64,000 bases of DNA from Saprospiraceae bacterium (GTDB taxonomy: Bacteria > Bacteroidota > Bacteroidia > Chitinophagales > Saprospiraceae), in assembly GCA_016719855.1 (NCBI GenBank), contig JADJYH010000002.1, positions 1 to 64,000 of the forward strand, in the 5' to 3' direction. Below the pieces are notes generated by a model, which was given only the letters and a program-made list of their open reading frames with translations, was not told where the DNA came from and ran no database searches. The number at the start of each line of letters is the position of its first letter. The stretch's first letter is position 1. This document shows positions 21,258 through 30,359 of the stretch, piece after piece. The translations under genes and the position numbers were made by a program.

Positions 21258-21527
21258 ATGAGCTTCGGTTATGGTGCGTTTGGCAGCCAAGAATGGATTC
21301 GGAAAATCAAACCCAAACCCTACTTCCAGAGCCGGAAATCGCCCGCTGGAGATACGGGCGAGATTGGCCGAACGCCTGATTATCAAATGCTTTTGAACAA
21401 AAAATCAAGGGGCGTCGAAATGGAAAGCTGGGAAGACACGCCCTCCACGGCCCGGAATTGGCCTATTGTTCTACTGCTTTTTTTAGCGCTCGCTTTGACA
21501 ATACTTATCTTGCTTTGGATTTCTTAA
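21258..21527 (+). CDS. Small hypothetical protein with C-terminal membrane anchor
   Basis: The 89-aa product has a polar N-terminal part (MSFGYGAFGSQEWIRKIKPK) and ends in one strong hydrophobic helix (WPIVLLLFLALALTILILLW), giving a tail-anchored appearance. The family is not recognised. It lies between the symporter pair and the J-domain gene. Confidence 0.55.
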   Translation: MSFGYGAFGSQEWIRKIKPKPYFQSRKSPAGDTGEIGRTPDYQMLLNKKSRGVEMESWEDTPSTARNWPIVLLLFLALALTILILLWIS

Positions 21528-21592
21528 TCTTGGCAAAACAAAATGCCCGTTGGCGTTGTCCACTAATCATTCGTTTCACAAAAATCAACAAC

Positions 21593-22252
21593 TTGACCGC
21601 TACCACCTTCACCATTCAGGAAAAAGAAGAAATCCGCAAACTGTTCGGCCTGCCGTTGGAGCAACTCGACCTCGAAGCCTTCCGCAAGGCGCACCGGGAA
21701 CTTCGGTCGAAATACCATCCAGACAATTTTGAACACCTTGACAATGAAGCAGTTAAGGAAATGGCCACCGAAAAATTCCAGGTCATCGAATCGCTGGCGG
21801 GTAGGGTAGAGTCATACTTGACCGGCGAAAAACCTGCTGCTCCAACTTACCAAACCAACGTGGCCGATTACCTCAGCCCACACGCCGTTTTTGCTGGCAA
21901 AAAGCTAAAAATCGAAATCCTTACCGCCGACAAGGACTTGAAATACCACCTGTTCGGCACGTTTTACCGCTGGCTCCAGTTTGGCGACAGCTTCAAAATT
22001 CCCGACACGGGCGGCTCCATCGTCATTGACGAGGATTATGCCGGACGGAGAATCGGCTTTCAGGAGAGCGTGCGGATGTACCTGACTTTTGGCGAAGCCG
22101 ACTCCATCGAGGACATGGTGAACTGGCTGTACGGAAAGATTCAAGGCCGAGCCAGTAAGCTGCTCGTGGCCGGGGAAACAGTAGAGATTGACCCCGAAAA
22201 AATCGTGAACGCTATCAAAAAAGAAACGCTGTTGCGCATTGGCGCTGGCTAA
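21593..22252 (+). CDS. J-domain (DnaJ-like) protein
   Basis: A J-like domain with the HPD motif (RKAHRELRSKYHPDNFEHLD) lies near the N-terminus, followed by ~150 residues of unrecognised sequence (YLSPHAVFAGKKLKIEILTA, FYRWLQFGDSFKIPDTGGSI). J-domains stimulate Hsp70 (DnaK) ATPase, and the C-terminal part presumably binds a client. The only in-frame ATG (21458) overlaps the previous gene and gives unlikely sequence. I place the start at a TTG (21593), but another start or an upstream shift is possible. About 219 aa from this start. Confidence 0.65.
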   Translation: MTATTFTIQEKEEIRKLFGLPLEQLDLEAFRKAHRELRSKYHPDNFEHLDNEAVKEMATEKFQVIESLAGRVESYLTGEKPAAPTYQTNVADYLSPHAVFAGKKLKIEILTADKDLKYHLFGTFYRWLQFGDSFKIPDTGGSIVIDEDYAGRRIGFQESVRMYLTFGEADSIEDMVNWLYGKIQGRASKLLVAGETVEIDPEKIVNAIKKETLLRIGAG

Positions 22253-22256
22253 AGTA

Positions 22257-22341
22257 GCCGCCAAACTTGTTTGGCTGGCTCTCATATTGGAAACTGCGCA
22301 AGAAAAATATTTATAACAACCTGCCAAACAAGTTTGGCGGT
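22257..22341. repeat. 5'-leader hairpin repeat, copy 2 (GCCGCCAAACTTGTTTGGC family)
   Basis: Arms 22257-22278 and 22320-22341 carry GCCGCCAAACTTGTTTGGC and its complement. GTAG directly precedes the left arm. The right arm is followed by TACAATCAAGAC and the ATG at 22358. It is the same family as 17010-17075, including the tail after the right arm. Confidence 0.8.
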
Positions 22342-22357
22342 TACAATCAAGACAAAC

Positions 22358-23136
22358 ATGAAATATCCTCCCCGCCCTTACATCCTCGCAGAAACAAACT
22401 GGAAGGCAGTCCAGGCTACAAAATTTGAGGTAGCCGTGCTGCCCTGGGGCGCTACCGAAGCGCACAACTACCAACTGCCCTACGCCACCGACAACTACCA
22501 GAACGAGGCCATCACCGAGGCAGCGGCAAAACTTGCGTGGGAGCGGGGCGCAAAAGTCGTTGTGTTGCCAAACATACCGTTCGGGGTGCAGACTGGGCAA
22601 TTGGACATCCCGCTTTGCATGAACATCCTGCCGAGTACGCAATTGGCCATTTTGAAGGACATTTGCGACGTGCTGGTGCGGGCGGGCATTCCCAAATTGG
22701 TCATCTTCAACGGTCACGGGGGCAACGATTTCAAGACAATGGTGCGGGAGCTGTCCTTCCACTATCCGCAGCTTTTCACCTGCGCCCTCAACTGGTTTAA
22801 AGTGGAGAACAAATCCGGCTATTTCACCCACCTCGACGGCGACCATGCAGACGAGATGGAGACGAGCATTATGCTTGAAATCCTCCCGAATCTCGTGCTA
22901 CCGCTCGACGAGGCGGGGATGGTTTTGATAAAAAATGGAAGTTCAAGGCGATGCGGGAAGGCTGGGTTAGCGCCCAACGGGAATGGACGCAAGTTTCAAA
23001 AGACACCGGCGTTGGCAATCCATACGAATCTACCGCTGAAAAAGGGAAGCGCTACTTGGATGCCGTAACAAAAAAAGTTGCCGACTTTTTCGTGGAGTTG
23101 GCGGAGACGCCGAGGAGCGAGTTTTATGAACTGTGA
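22358..23136 (+). CDS. Creatininase-family amidohydrolase (frameshifted)
   Basis: This is a ~260-aa metal-dependent amidohydrolase of the creatininase/MftE type. Visible family motifs are VLPWGATEAHNYQLPYATD, the metal-site segment IFNGHGGNDFKTM, and DGDHADEMETSIML. The frame breaks at the G4 run 22915-22918. Adding one G gives GDGFDKKWKFKAMREGWVSA and continues to the stop at 23136. This indicates a homopolymer error and not decay. The substrate cannot be told from sequence. The start is 16 nt after a leader hairpin, and the last codons are part of the next inverted repeat. Confidence 0.85.
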
Positions 23137-23211
23137 ATTATGAACTGTGAACTGTGAACTTGCAATCCGCAACATGTTCCGTTCACAGTTCACAGTTCAT
23201 AATTCACAGTT
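23129..23211. repeat. Perfect 31-nt inverted repeat (word GAACTGTGAACT)
   Basis: Arms 23129-23159 and 23181-23211 are perfect complements (AACTGTGAATTATGAACTG...). The left arm includes the stop codon of the creatininase gene, and the right arm ends 6 nt before the stop of the convergent anti-sigma-like gene. Confidence 0.9.
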
Positions 23212-23217
23212 CGTTGT

Positions 23218-23574
23218 TCACTTCCTAACTGGGTTGGCGTAGTACGCTGGCAATGCCTTCCGCTCCTTGATGAGCAGGCAGTAGGGCTTGCAGCCATCGG
23301 TATTTACGAGGTCTTCGAGCTGGGTGGGCATGGGTTCATTGTCGAAGGCCATGCTTTGGCTGCCGGACAACTTGCCGATGTAGAACATGCCAACCACTAG
23401 CACGAACATGGCAGCGGCGGCAGTTAACCAGCGCAGCATGACGACCCGGCCATTGCTTTTTTGACCGACTTCGAGGCGGCTTTCAAGCTTGCGCCAAGCC
23501 TGAGGTGAGGGCTGGACAGTGAGCTGCTCACTGCCTTCTTGAAATGCAGAGAATATGTCTTTCTGAGCGTTCAT
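23218..23574 (-). CDS. Single-pass membrane protein, probable anti-sigma partner
   Basis: The 118-aa protein from MNAQKDIFSAFQEGSEQ has a soluble N-terminal part with PQAWRKLESRL, common in Bacteroidota anti-sigma-like proteins. One membrane helix follows (WLTAAAAMFVLVVGMFYIGK), then a short outer part with two cysteines (DGCKPYCLLIKERKAL). It follows an ECF sigma gene by 49 nt on the same strand. The anti-sigma role is inferred from layout and position. Confidence 0.6.
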   Translation of the reverse strand: MNAQKDIFSAFQEGSEQLTVQPSPQAWRKLESRLEVGQKSNGRVVMLRWLTAAAAMFVLVVGMFYIGKLSGSQSMAFDNEPMPTQLEDLVNTDGCKPYCLLIKERKALPAYYANPVRK

Positions 23575-23623
23575 TTCTTTTATATTTTGGACTATTTCAA
23601 ATCTCAATGTTTTCGCAACCAAA

Positions 23624-24163
23624 TCAGTTTCTAATCTTTCCCAATCGCTTCTTCACCAATTCCTCCATCCTGTTTTTCGCCAAAATCAACTGCGACTTGG
23701 AGGTGTTGATGCTGATGCCAAGTTCTTCGGCGATTTCCCGGTGCTTGTAGCCCTCCACCACGTAGAGGTTGAAGACCGTTCGGTAGCCAGGCGGCAGTTC
23801 ATCGAGCAGCCCGAGGATTTCCTCGGACTCCAATCTGTCCACCACGGTCGGCTGCTCCCCGAGGTCAAGGTTTGGGTTGATTTCCTCGGTGAACTTGAAC
23901 GGGTTGCCCTTCCGAAGGTGCATCAGGCTTTCGTTTATCATGATGCGCCGAATCCAGCCTTCAAAACTGCCCTCCCCGTTGAACATGTCAATTTTCGTTA
24001 GCACCTTGAAAAAGCCTTCCACCATCACGTCCTCGGCTTCCGAGGGGTCGTGGACGTAGCGCCTGCAAACCCCAAACATCACAGGCGCATGGCGCTCGTA
24101 GAGCAGCTTTTGCGCTCGTCTATCCTGTCGTTTGCAGGCGGCTATGAGGTCTTGTTCGGTCAA
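23624..24163 (-). CDS. RNA polymerase sigma-70 factor, ECF subfamily
   Basis: This is an intact 179-aa sigma factor. Region 2 shows DRRAQKLLYERHAPVMFGVC and AEDVMVEGFFKVLTKID with FEGWIRRIMINESL. Region 4 shows LPPGYRTVFNLYVVEGYKHR and EIAEELGISINTSKSQLILA. It resembles the sigma factor at 3477-4046 in the same window, and both are followed by a membrane protein. The target regulon is unknown. Confidence 0.9.
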   Translation of the reverse strand: MTEQDLIAACKRQDRRAQKLLYERHAPVMFGVCRRYVHDPSEAEDVMVEGFFKVLTKIDMFNGEGSFEGWIRRIMINESLMHLRKGNPFKFTEEINPNLDLGEQPTVVDRLESEEILGLLDELPPGYRTVFNLYVVEGYKHREIAEELGISINTSKSQLILAKNRMEELVKKRLGKIRN

Positions 24164-24319
24164 ATTGAGTAGGCGCTGATGAATTGTCAGTTGGTATTTT
24201 GTGGTACGGAACTGTCAATTATTTCTTCCAAAGATGCAAGGAAATGTGCTTTTGGTGGAAACGATTTGCCCAAAACTAAAGTTTGACTTTTGCTTCGCAA
24301 CCAGATTTGCAGTGTTTGC

Positions 24320-24328
24320 TATCTTTGC
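24320..24328 (+). promoter_or_regulatory. Candidate Bacteroidota -7 promoter element
   Basis: TATCTTTGC matches the Bacteroidota -7 consensus TAnnTTTG and lies 18-26 nt before the VOC gene start. No clear -33 element was found at the usual distance. Confidence 0.5.
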
Positions 24329-24345
24329 GGACGATTTTTATGTTA

Positions 24346-24729
24346 ATGAAAATAGAGCACCTTGCCATCTGGGCGAAAGACATTGAGGCACTGAAGTCGT
24401 TTTACGAGCAATATTTTGACGGCAAGGCTGGCGAGCGCTATTTCAACCCAACCAAGAATTTCCAATCCTATTTTCTCTCTTTTGAAGGCGGTTGTCGGCT
24501 GGAGCTGATGCAAAAGCCCAAAATCCCCGGCAATAAAAATGCAGGAGAAGCGACTGGGCTGACCCATTTTGCAGTGTCCGTCGGCAGTGAAGCAGCGGTG
24601 GACGCCTTGACGGAAAATTTGCGAAGCAACGGCCACCGAATCGTCGGCGAACCACGCTGGACGGGTGACGGGTACTACGAGAGCGTGGTGCTGGATCCGG
24701 AGGGGAATCGGGTGGAGATTACTGCTTGA
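24346..24729 (+). CDS. VOC/glyoxalase-family protein
   Basis: The 127-aa protein from MKIEHLAIWAKDIEALKSFY has the two beta-alpha-beta-beta-beta modules of the vicinal oxygen chelate fold. Candidate metal ligands are visible: His5 in the first strand, Glu in CRLELMQ, His in GLTHFAVSVG and Glu in DPEGNRVEIT. The reaction cannot be assigned. An ATG two codons upstream (24340) is also possible. A good -7 promoter element precedes it. Confidence 0.8.
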   Translation: MKIEHLAIWAKDIEALKSFYEQYFDGKAGERYFNPTKNFQSYFLSFEGGCRLELMQKPKIPGNKNAGEATGLTHFAVSVGSEAAVDALTENLRSNGHRIVGEPRWTGDGYYESVVLDPEGNRVEITA

Positions 24730-24751
24730 AAATTCTAACTACCGATTCAAA

Positions 24752-24970
24752 ATGGAAAAAGAAAAAGTACAAATCGACATTGACGCCCTAAAAGCTGCTC
24801 TGATTCTTCTAATAGAGGAGAAGCCCGAAATTTTCAAAAACATCATAAAGGAGATTCTGAGGAGAAAATAAATAAGCTTCCGGTCGATAAAGAAGAGCGC
24901 CGAAAGGCTATTGAAAAAATGATTCTTGAAGACTTTCAAGAATTTGGCAATATTCCGTGCCTTAGCTTAA
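24752..24970 (+). CDS. Small hypothetical protein (two compensating frameshifts)
   Basis: The clean frame gives MEKEKVQIDIDALKAALILL up to a stop at 24871. The next frame continues as coding-looking sequence (KLPVDKEERRKAIEKMILED, FQEFGN). A second one-base change near 24952 gives a plausible end RALA and stop at 24968-24970. The whole span is 73 codons, so the two shifts cancel. The product would be a short, helical, charged protein. Size and composition recall small antitoxin-like proteins, but no toxin partner is next to it and I do not assign a function. Confidence 0.4.
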
Positions 24971-24978
24971 TCCAAAAT

Positions 24979-25006
24979 AACAATTCAACAATTCAGCAAT
25001 TCAACA
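24979..25006. repeat. AACAATTC word repeat abutting the lysA start codon
   Basis: Four imperfect copies of AACAATTC/AGCAATTC run straight into the lysA ATG. The same word block occurs before valS (32652-32687) and as both arms of the repeat at 57846-57925. It occupies the place of a ribosome binding site, and no AGGAGG-like sequence is visible. Confidence 0.7.
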
Positions 25007-26263
25007 ATGCAATTATCCGACAACCGCTACCACCTCACCAACGGCGTTGACCCGCTGGCCCTCGTCGAAAAATACGGCACACCGCTGTACGTCTATGATA
25101 CCGCCATCATCGAGCGGCAGTACAAACGGCTGGCCGGGTCTTTCAGCGTACCAAAGCTGCACATCAACTATGCCTGCAAGGCCAACACGAACATCAACAT
25201 CCTCAAGCTCTTGAAAAAACTAGGCGCTGGCCTCGATGCCGTTTCGATTCAGGAGGTGGAATTGGGCATCATGGCTGGCTTTGCTCCGCAAGACATCACC
25301 TATACGCCGAACAGCGTGGCCTTGGATGAAATCAATACTGCCCTCAAATTCGGCGTCAAAATCAATATTGACAACATCAGCATCCTGGAGCAGTTCGGCA
25401 TGGAACACCCGGAGATTTCGGTGGGCATCCGCATCAACCCACATATCATGGCGGGTGGCAACAGCAAGATTTCCACGGGGCATATTGACTCCAAGTTCGG
25501 CATTAGCATCCACCAGTTGCCGCACGTGCTGAAGGTCATTGAGACCACCGGCACCAAGATTGACGGGCTGCACATGCACACTGGCAGCGACATCCTCGAC
25601 GCCAACGCCTTCCTGCTCGCCGCCGACATCCTGCTGAACGTGGCCAGCAATTTCAAGTACCTCGAATACATTGATTTCGGCTCAGGCTTCAAAGTCCCAT
25701 ACAAAGACGAAGACATCGAGACCGACATCGAGGAAGTCGGCGAGCGCATTTCCGAACGGTTCACCCAGTTCTGCAAGGATTATGGGCGGGATTTGACGCT
25801 GGTTTTTGAGCCGGGCAAGTTCCTTGTGAGCCAAGCTGGCTATTTTTTCGTGCGTTCGACGGTGGTAAAACCTACACCAAGCACGGTGTTCATCGGGGTG
25901 GACTCTGGCTTGAACCACCTCATCCGCCCCATGATGTACGGCAGTTACCACCGCATCGAGAACATCAGTTACCCGCAGGGCAAGCCGAGGTTTTACACCG
26001 TAGTAGGCAATATCTGCGAGACGGACACTTTCGGCTCCAACCGGAAAATAGCCAGCGTGGAAGAAGGCGACGTGCTTTGTCTGTTCAATGCTGGGGCGTA
26101 TGGTTTTTCGATGGCCAGCAATTACAACTCGCGCTTCCGTCCGGCAGAGGTGATGGTTCACGAAGGAAAAGACTACCTCATCCGTCAGCGGGAAACCATG
26201 CAGGATATTTTGCGTAATCAGGTGGAGGTAAAGTTTGAGGAGAAGCTTGTGAAGGCGGGCTGA
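25007..26263 (+). CDS. lysA: Diaminopimelate decarboxylase
   Basis: This 418-aa PLP enzyme converts meso-diaminopimelate to L-lysine, the last step of lysine synthesis. The PLP-binding lysine is K58 in NYACKANTN. The phosphate-binding and substrate segments LHMHTGSDI, YIDFGSGFKVPY and LVFEPGKFLVSQAGYF follow. The catalytic cysteine region is GNICETDTFGSNR. Length and motifs are normal and the gene is intact. The start is set by the ATG directly after the AACAATTC word block. Confidence 0.95.
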   Translation: MQLSDNRYHLTNGVDPLALVEKYGTPLYVYDTAIIERQYKRLAGSFSVPKLHINYACKANTNINILKLLKKLGAGLDAVSIQEVELGIMAGFAPQDITYTPNSVALDEINTALKFGVKINIDNISILEQFGMEHPEISVGIRINPHIMAGGNSKISTGHIDSKFGISIHQLPHVLKVIETTGTKIDGLHMHTGSDILDANAFLLAADILLNVASNFKYLEYIDFGSGFKVPYKDEDIETDIEEVGERISERFTQFCKDYGRDLTLVFEPGKFLVSQAGYFFVRSTVVKPTPSTVFIGVDSGLNHLIRPMMYGSYHRIENISYPQGKPRFYTVVGNICETDTFGSNRKIASVEEGDVLCLFNAGAYGFSMASNYNSRFRPAEVMVHEGKDYLIRQRETMQDILRNQVEVKFEEKLVKAG

Positions 26264-26307
26264 AACCTTGTTCTTACCCAAAATAAATACAATCAACAAT
26301 CAAAAAA

Positions 26308-26979
26308 ATGACACACGGAAAGCTTTATTTCATTCTTATTTTATTGACAATCAATGTCTTGGCCTGTAAAAATAAGCCAACAAGCACACAAGCTCCCGAA
26401 GGCAATGCACAGGTTCAACCCGACAGCGCCGCCCAAGTTGCTTCGGCTACGACCCATGTGCCTGCGCCTTCCACAGCCAAGCCAATCAGCGCAATCAACA
26501 ATGAAAGAATCCTTTTGAAGGACGCAACGCAAATCCCGTTTCCGAAGTTGGACGACAAATCCCAGATGGTGATTTTCTTCGCAACGCCTGGGTCCAAGAC
26601 GCCTGAAATGACGGCACTCTCGAACGAAGGTGTAGCTCAAGCTGGCCGACTGACTCGCACCCTCGCCAATGCCAAGCTATCGGTCGTCTGGGCGGAGGGG
26701 AACACTGGGATGCAGAGCGGCCTTGGCACTGCCAAAGAAAACGAAGCCGAGTTCAACTTGCTGGAACCCAAAACCGCCACCGAGACTTTGAAAACCTTGG
26801 TACACAACTTCATGGGCAAAAGAATCCTTGCCGTTGCCTCGCCAGCCATTATTTCCGATATGATGATTCAACTGGCAGGCAAGCAGGTAGTCGAGGTGCC
26901 CGGAGGCTACTCTCCCGTGCTTTATTGTGCCACGGTTCGAGCAATGGGCGACGCCGATATTCTTGAAATGAGCTATTAA
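26308..26979 (+). CDS. Lipoprotein with degenerate histidine-phosphatase-like domain
   Basis: The 223-aa lipoprotein (lipobox NVLAC, Cys20) has a low-complexity linker, then a domain whose layout follows the histidine phosphatase fold: strand MVIFFATPGSK, helix LSNEGVAQAGRLTRTLANA, strand SVVWAEG, and GKRILAVASPAIISDMMIQL near the end. In active members the first strand carries RHG and the late strand a His. Here they read ATPGS and ASPA, so the catalytic residues seem lost. The homology is my inference from pattern, and a binding role would fit. It lies 44 nt after lysA. Confidence 0.55.
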   Translation: MTHGKLYFILILLTINVLACKNKPTSTQAPEGNAQVQPDSAAQVASATTHVPAPSTAKPISAINNERILLKDATQIPFPKLDDKSQMVIFFATPGSKTPEMTALSNEGVAQAGRLTRTLANAKLSVVWAEGNTGMQSGLGTAKENEAEFNLLEPKTATETLKTLVHNFMGKRILAVASPAIISDMMIQLAGKQVVEVPGGYSPVLYCATVRAMGDADILEMSY

Positions 26980-26995
26980 AAACTTTTAATTCTAT

Positions 26996-27075
26996 TGTGC
27001 CCTTCGGGCAATGTTTGCGTAAATTGTGGCTTGAAATAATGGCCACCAGCAACGCCACATTGCACGAAGGGCATT
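26996..27075. repeat. Inverted repeat between lipoprotein and DUF1080 genes
   Basis: The 18-nt arms 26996-27013 and 27058-27075 (GCCCTTCGGGCAATG type) carry two mismatches. A shorter inner pair TGTGGC/GCCACA lies inside. The repeat begins 16 nt after the stop at 26979. Confidence 0.6.
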
Positions 27076-27140
27076 TGATTTTATGCCCCCTCATGCCGTC
27101 TTGAAGCGTTGTTTTTGGTCAAAAAACAATCAACAACGTC

Positions 27141-27968
27141 ATGAAATTACTTACCCTGCTACTTTTCCTACTGACATTTGCCTTTCAAAGCTCTCATCCT
27201 GATTCGGGAGGTTCTCCCGCCAAATCCAATGCTGAAGCTTCATTTTTTGCTTACGCAACAGACGTTGGCGTCGGTGCAAAAAAAATCAAAGGCGCAAAAA
27301 TGTACTTCGATGGGAGTGCCAAGATGCTCCGCAAAAAATGGACCTACTGGAAAGGCCCAAGACTCTCCGCAAAGCTCCCCGTCAAGTGGCCGTTGGTTAG
27401 GGACCCCGACGGTTCGGGCGTTGCGTTGAGCAGCAAGGACCCCGACCCAAACGCTTCACAGGGACTATACGGCAGCGCCGACCTTGTGACCAAGGACGAG
27501 TTCCGTGACTTCCGTGCGCACGTGGAGTTTTTTGTACGCAAACGGGGTGGCAACAGCGGCGTTTACCTCCAAAACCGTTATGAAATCCAAATCCTCGACG
27601 GTGATTCCACCACCCACGGCATGGCCGCCATCATCAACGAACAGGCAGCGCCGTATTTTGTGTACAATGGTCCTGGCAAGTGGAATGCCTACGACATCAA
27701 CTTCCGGGCGGCAAGGTTCAAGGACGGAAAATTGGTAGAAAAGCCCAGGGTTACTGTTTACTTCAATGGCGTAAAAATCCACCAAGACGAAGAAATCCAG
27801 CAGGTTTGGGGTGGCCCCAACTCCGGCATTGACGGGGGCAACGATGGGGGTAAGGGCATCACAGACAAGCCCGGTGGCCTGAAATTGCAATCGGAAGGGC
27901 ACGAGGTGCTGTACCGCAATATTTGGATTAAGAAGCTGAACCTGAAGTTTCCGGACACTGATTTTTGA
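27141..27968 (+). CDS. Secreted DUF1080 (3-keto-disaccharide hydrolase-like) protein
   Basis: The 275-aa protein has a signal peptide (KLLTLLLFLLTFAFQSS). From about residue 110 on it has the DUF1080 lectin-like sandwich: SADLVTKDEFRDFRAHVEFF, KRGGNSGVYLQNRYEIQILD, and PGGLKLQSEGHEVLYRNIWI at the end. Some members hydrolyse 3-keto-glycosides, while others have unknown roles. It is probably periplasmic or surface-exposed. It is intact. Confidence 0.85.
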   Translation: MKLLTLLLFLLTFAFQSSHPDSGGSPAKSNAEASFFAYATDVGVGAKKIKGAKMYFDGSAKMLRKKWTYWKGPRLSAKLPVKWPLVRDPDGSGVALSSKDPDPNASQGLYGSADLVTKDEFRDFRAHVEFFVRKRGGNSGVYLQNRYEIQILDGDSTTHGMAAIINEQAAPYFVYNGPGKWNAYDINFRAARFKDGKLVEKPRVTVYFNGVKIHQDEEIQQVWGGPNSGIDGGNDGGKGITDKPGGLKLQSEGHEVLYRNIWIKKLNLKFPDTDF

Positions 27969-27973
27969 GTGAA

Positions 27974-28039
27974 TGAACGCAGCGATGCTGAGGCGCAGGG
28001 GATATTATTTAACGCTGCGCCTCAGCATCGCTGCGTTCA
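27974..28039. repeat. Perfect 25-nt inverted repeat after the DUF1080 gene
   Basis: Arms 27974-27998 and 28015-28039 (TGAACGCAGCGATGCTGAGG... and complement) are perfect around a 16-nt loop, starting 5 nt after the stop codon. Confidence 0.9.
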
Positions 28040-28128
28040 ATTTCAAAATATGCCGAAGGCACAGCTGTAACAACTTCCCACTAGCCTTCGTCCTCCAAGA
28101 ACATCCATCCAATAATCACCCGAATTTT

Positions 28129-30268
28129 ATGCTACTCAGAACCTTCCTGACCTTGCTGTTTTTCCTTGCTTGCAACATTGCTGGTTTTTCCCAAGAATAC
28201 CTGACCCTCACGGGCAAGGTCTTGGACAAAAAAAGCAAGCAACCCGTGCCGTATGCCCATATCGGCATCCCGGAAAAGGGCATCGGTACCACGACCGGTT
28301 TTGATGGGGCCTTTCAGTTCAAGTTGCCCAAAGCGTTTGAAAATTCAAAGCTCACGGTTTCCTACATGGGCTACGAGACATTCAGCCAACCAGCTAGCAG
28401 TTTCAAAAATGGCAGCGCCATTTACCTCCAGCAAGCCGTCAACCAACTGACAGAAGTGGTGGTGATGGACAAAAAAGCCATCGAGGATATCATTCGGCGA
28501 GCGGTGAAAAATATCCCCAAAAACTACTCCGACGACCCATCCAACCTGCTGGCATTCTACCGGGAGTCACTCACAGACGACAGTCTGCGCTACCGCTATT
28601 TGGCCGAAGGCGTTTTGAAAGTTTATAAAACAAGCTACGAGAACGAAAAGGAAGGCCAAGTTGGGCTGGTGCAGGGCCGTAAAATCAACCTGCAAAACCC
28701 ATTGGACACCTCGTTCAACTCCGGCTTTGCATCTGGCCACATGGCCGCTCACCGCTTCGATTTTGTGAAGAATCGAGAGGATTTTATTGATGAAACCTAT
28801 TTCCCGTATTATAAATATTGGATTGAAAATATAACGACCTACAATGGCAGAACGGTTTATATCATTGGATTTGATAAAGAAAAGGAGCCAACATCATCGG
28901 GAAATACCAAGAAGAAAAAACGCAGCCTCGCCGATAGATTGACCGGAAAAAAACAAGGCGACAGTTCTGGTAGTGCTTCCGCTCGCATGAAAGGCCGCAT
29001 TTTCATTGAAAAAGATTCTTACGCTTTTATCCGTGCTGAATTTGAAATCACGAAAGAAGGGCTGCGAAAAGGCTATGATTATCCACTTTATGTGGGCAGT
29101 TGGAATGCCAACAAATATGTGGTGAATTATCGCAAGCACGAAGGCAAATGGCATTTTAGCGATGCCCTTCGGGAAGGGGTGCGCAGCAATGGCGGCCAGT
29201 ATGCCAACGAGGTGAAAATCACGGAAATTTTTCCAGAAAAAGGCAATCAAATCCCATACTTGGAGCGCTTGGAGCGAGGCAACGAATTTGTTCAACTGAC
29301 TGGCAAATACGACGAGGATTTTTGGAAAAACTACAACATCACCCCCATGAGCGAGGGCCTCTCGGAAAGCATGTCGCAGTACAAAAACATGCTGAAAGCG
29401 CAAGAAGCGTTCAGTGCCGAAAACATGGCGGCGATCCAACAACAGCGGGATTCCATCGAGGCCGCCGAGATACAGCGCAAAAAAGAGGAACTGGCAAGAA
29501 ACCAAGAAATCACCCAGGAACAACTCGAAAATGTGGACTATGTGCCGGAAAGTATGCGCAAGGTGGACAACGTGAAGAAGAAGTTCAGAAAGACCAAGTT
29601 CTCGCTTGGACTGGGCACGCACTTGATTTCATCGAGCAGTAACCCATTGACCATCAACTACTTCGATAAAGAGGGCGCTGAAATTCTGTCGCTCACCGAC
29701 GACATACCACAACGTGATTTTGAGGTTTTGCCCGTTGGGAATTCGACATTTACTTCCACAAAAACGTGTTCATGCGCTTCGGAAATGCCTTTGATTTTGG
29801 AACAGCATCTACAAGGATTGGTCAATCGGGGGTGGTTTGCAGTTCAATATGTCTAAACAGCGACCCGTTTTTTTGCGAACAGCGGCGCAGTACAGCTACC
29901 TGCGCTACTACCGAAAAGTGGGCAACGCTGAAAATGATTACGGCAAATTCAAAGTGGAGCGGGAGCGTTTTAAGGGCGACGAGGTGCGACTCAGCTACGG
30001 CAGCCGCCACCATAACCTGAACCTTTCCGGCGAGCTTTCCATCGAACTGAACCGGAGTCGAGAGTTGTATTTCCGTGGCACTTACCACTACACATTTGCC
30101 AGCCAGCAGGATGTTTGGTTTCGGGAAACCAAGCAGTGGGGGAGAAAAGACCATCGGTTGCCCGTGAGCGATTCACGGCTTTCCGTGATAAGCAATGATG
30201 CGGTTTTTAACAGCAAAATCACGCCTGACGAGACGTTTTCGTTTACGGTGGGATTGATGTTCAAGTAG
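28129..30268 (+). CDS. DUF5686-type outer-membrane protein with carboxypeptidase-regulatory-like domain (frameshifted)
   Basis: The start MLLRTFLTLLFFLACNIAGF gives a signal peptide. Residues ~24-110 are a CarboxypepD_reg-like domain (LTGKVLDKKSKQPVPYAHIG, TVSYMGYETFSQPASSF). The long middle and C-terminal parts match the DUF5686 type (NIPKNYSDDPSNLLAFYRES, GRIFIEKDSYAFIRAEFEIT) and end in barrel-like strands (LYFRGTYHYTFASQQDVWFR ... FTVGLMFK). At least two one-base shifts lie between 29740 and 29850. The reading resumes as LQFNMSKQRPVFLRTAAQYS. It probably sits in the outer membrane. A perfect palindrome starts 2 nt after the stop. Confidence 0.75.
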
Positions 30269-30270
30269 TA

Positions 30271-30350
30271 GCCAATTGTCAAACAAAACAGACAGCACTG
30301 TTAGAGCTTCGAAGCTCTAACAGTGCTGTCTGTTTTGTTTGACAATTGGC
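30271..30350. repeat. 80-nt perfect palindrome with TTAGAGCTTC core
   Basis: Forty-nt arms are exact complements with no loop (GCCAATTGTCAAACAAAACA... at 30271, complement ending at 30350). The centre CTGTTAGAGCTTC / GAAGCTCTAACAG is shared with the palindromes on both sides of the RAYT gene (35487-35571 and 36367-36446), while the outer arms are unrelated. GTAG precedes it at 30265-30268. It starts 2 nt after one gene and ends 9 nt before the stop of the convergent aroF. Confidence 0.95.
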
Positions 30351-30359
30351 TCGTGCAGG

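Noticed and set aside
21905..22846. 313-aa minus-strand frame across the J-domain and creatininase genes
   Set aside because: It spans two recognised genes and the hairpin between them, and its sequence has no family features.
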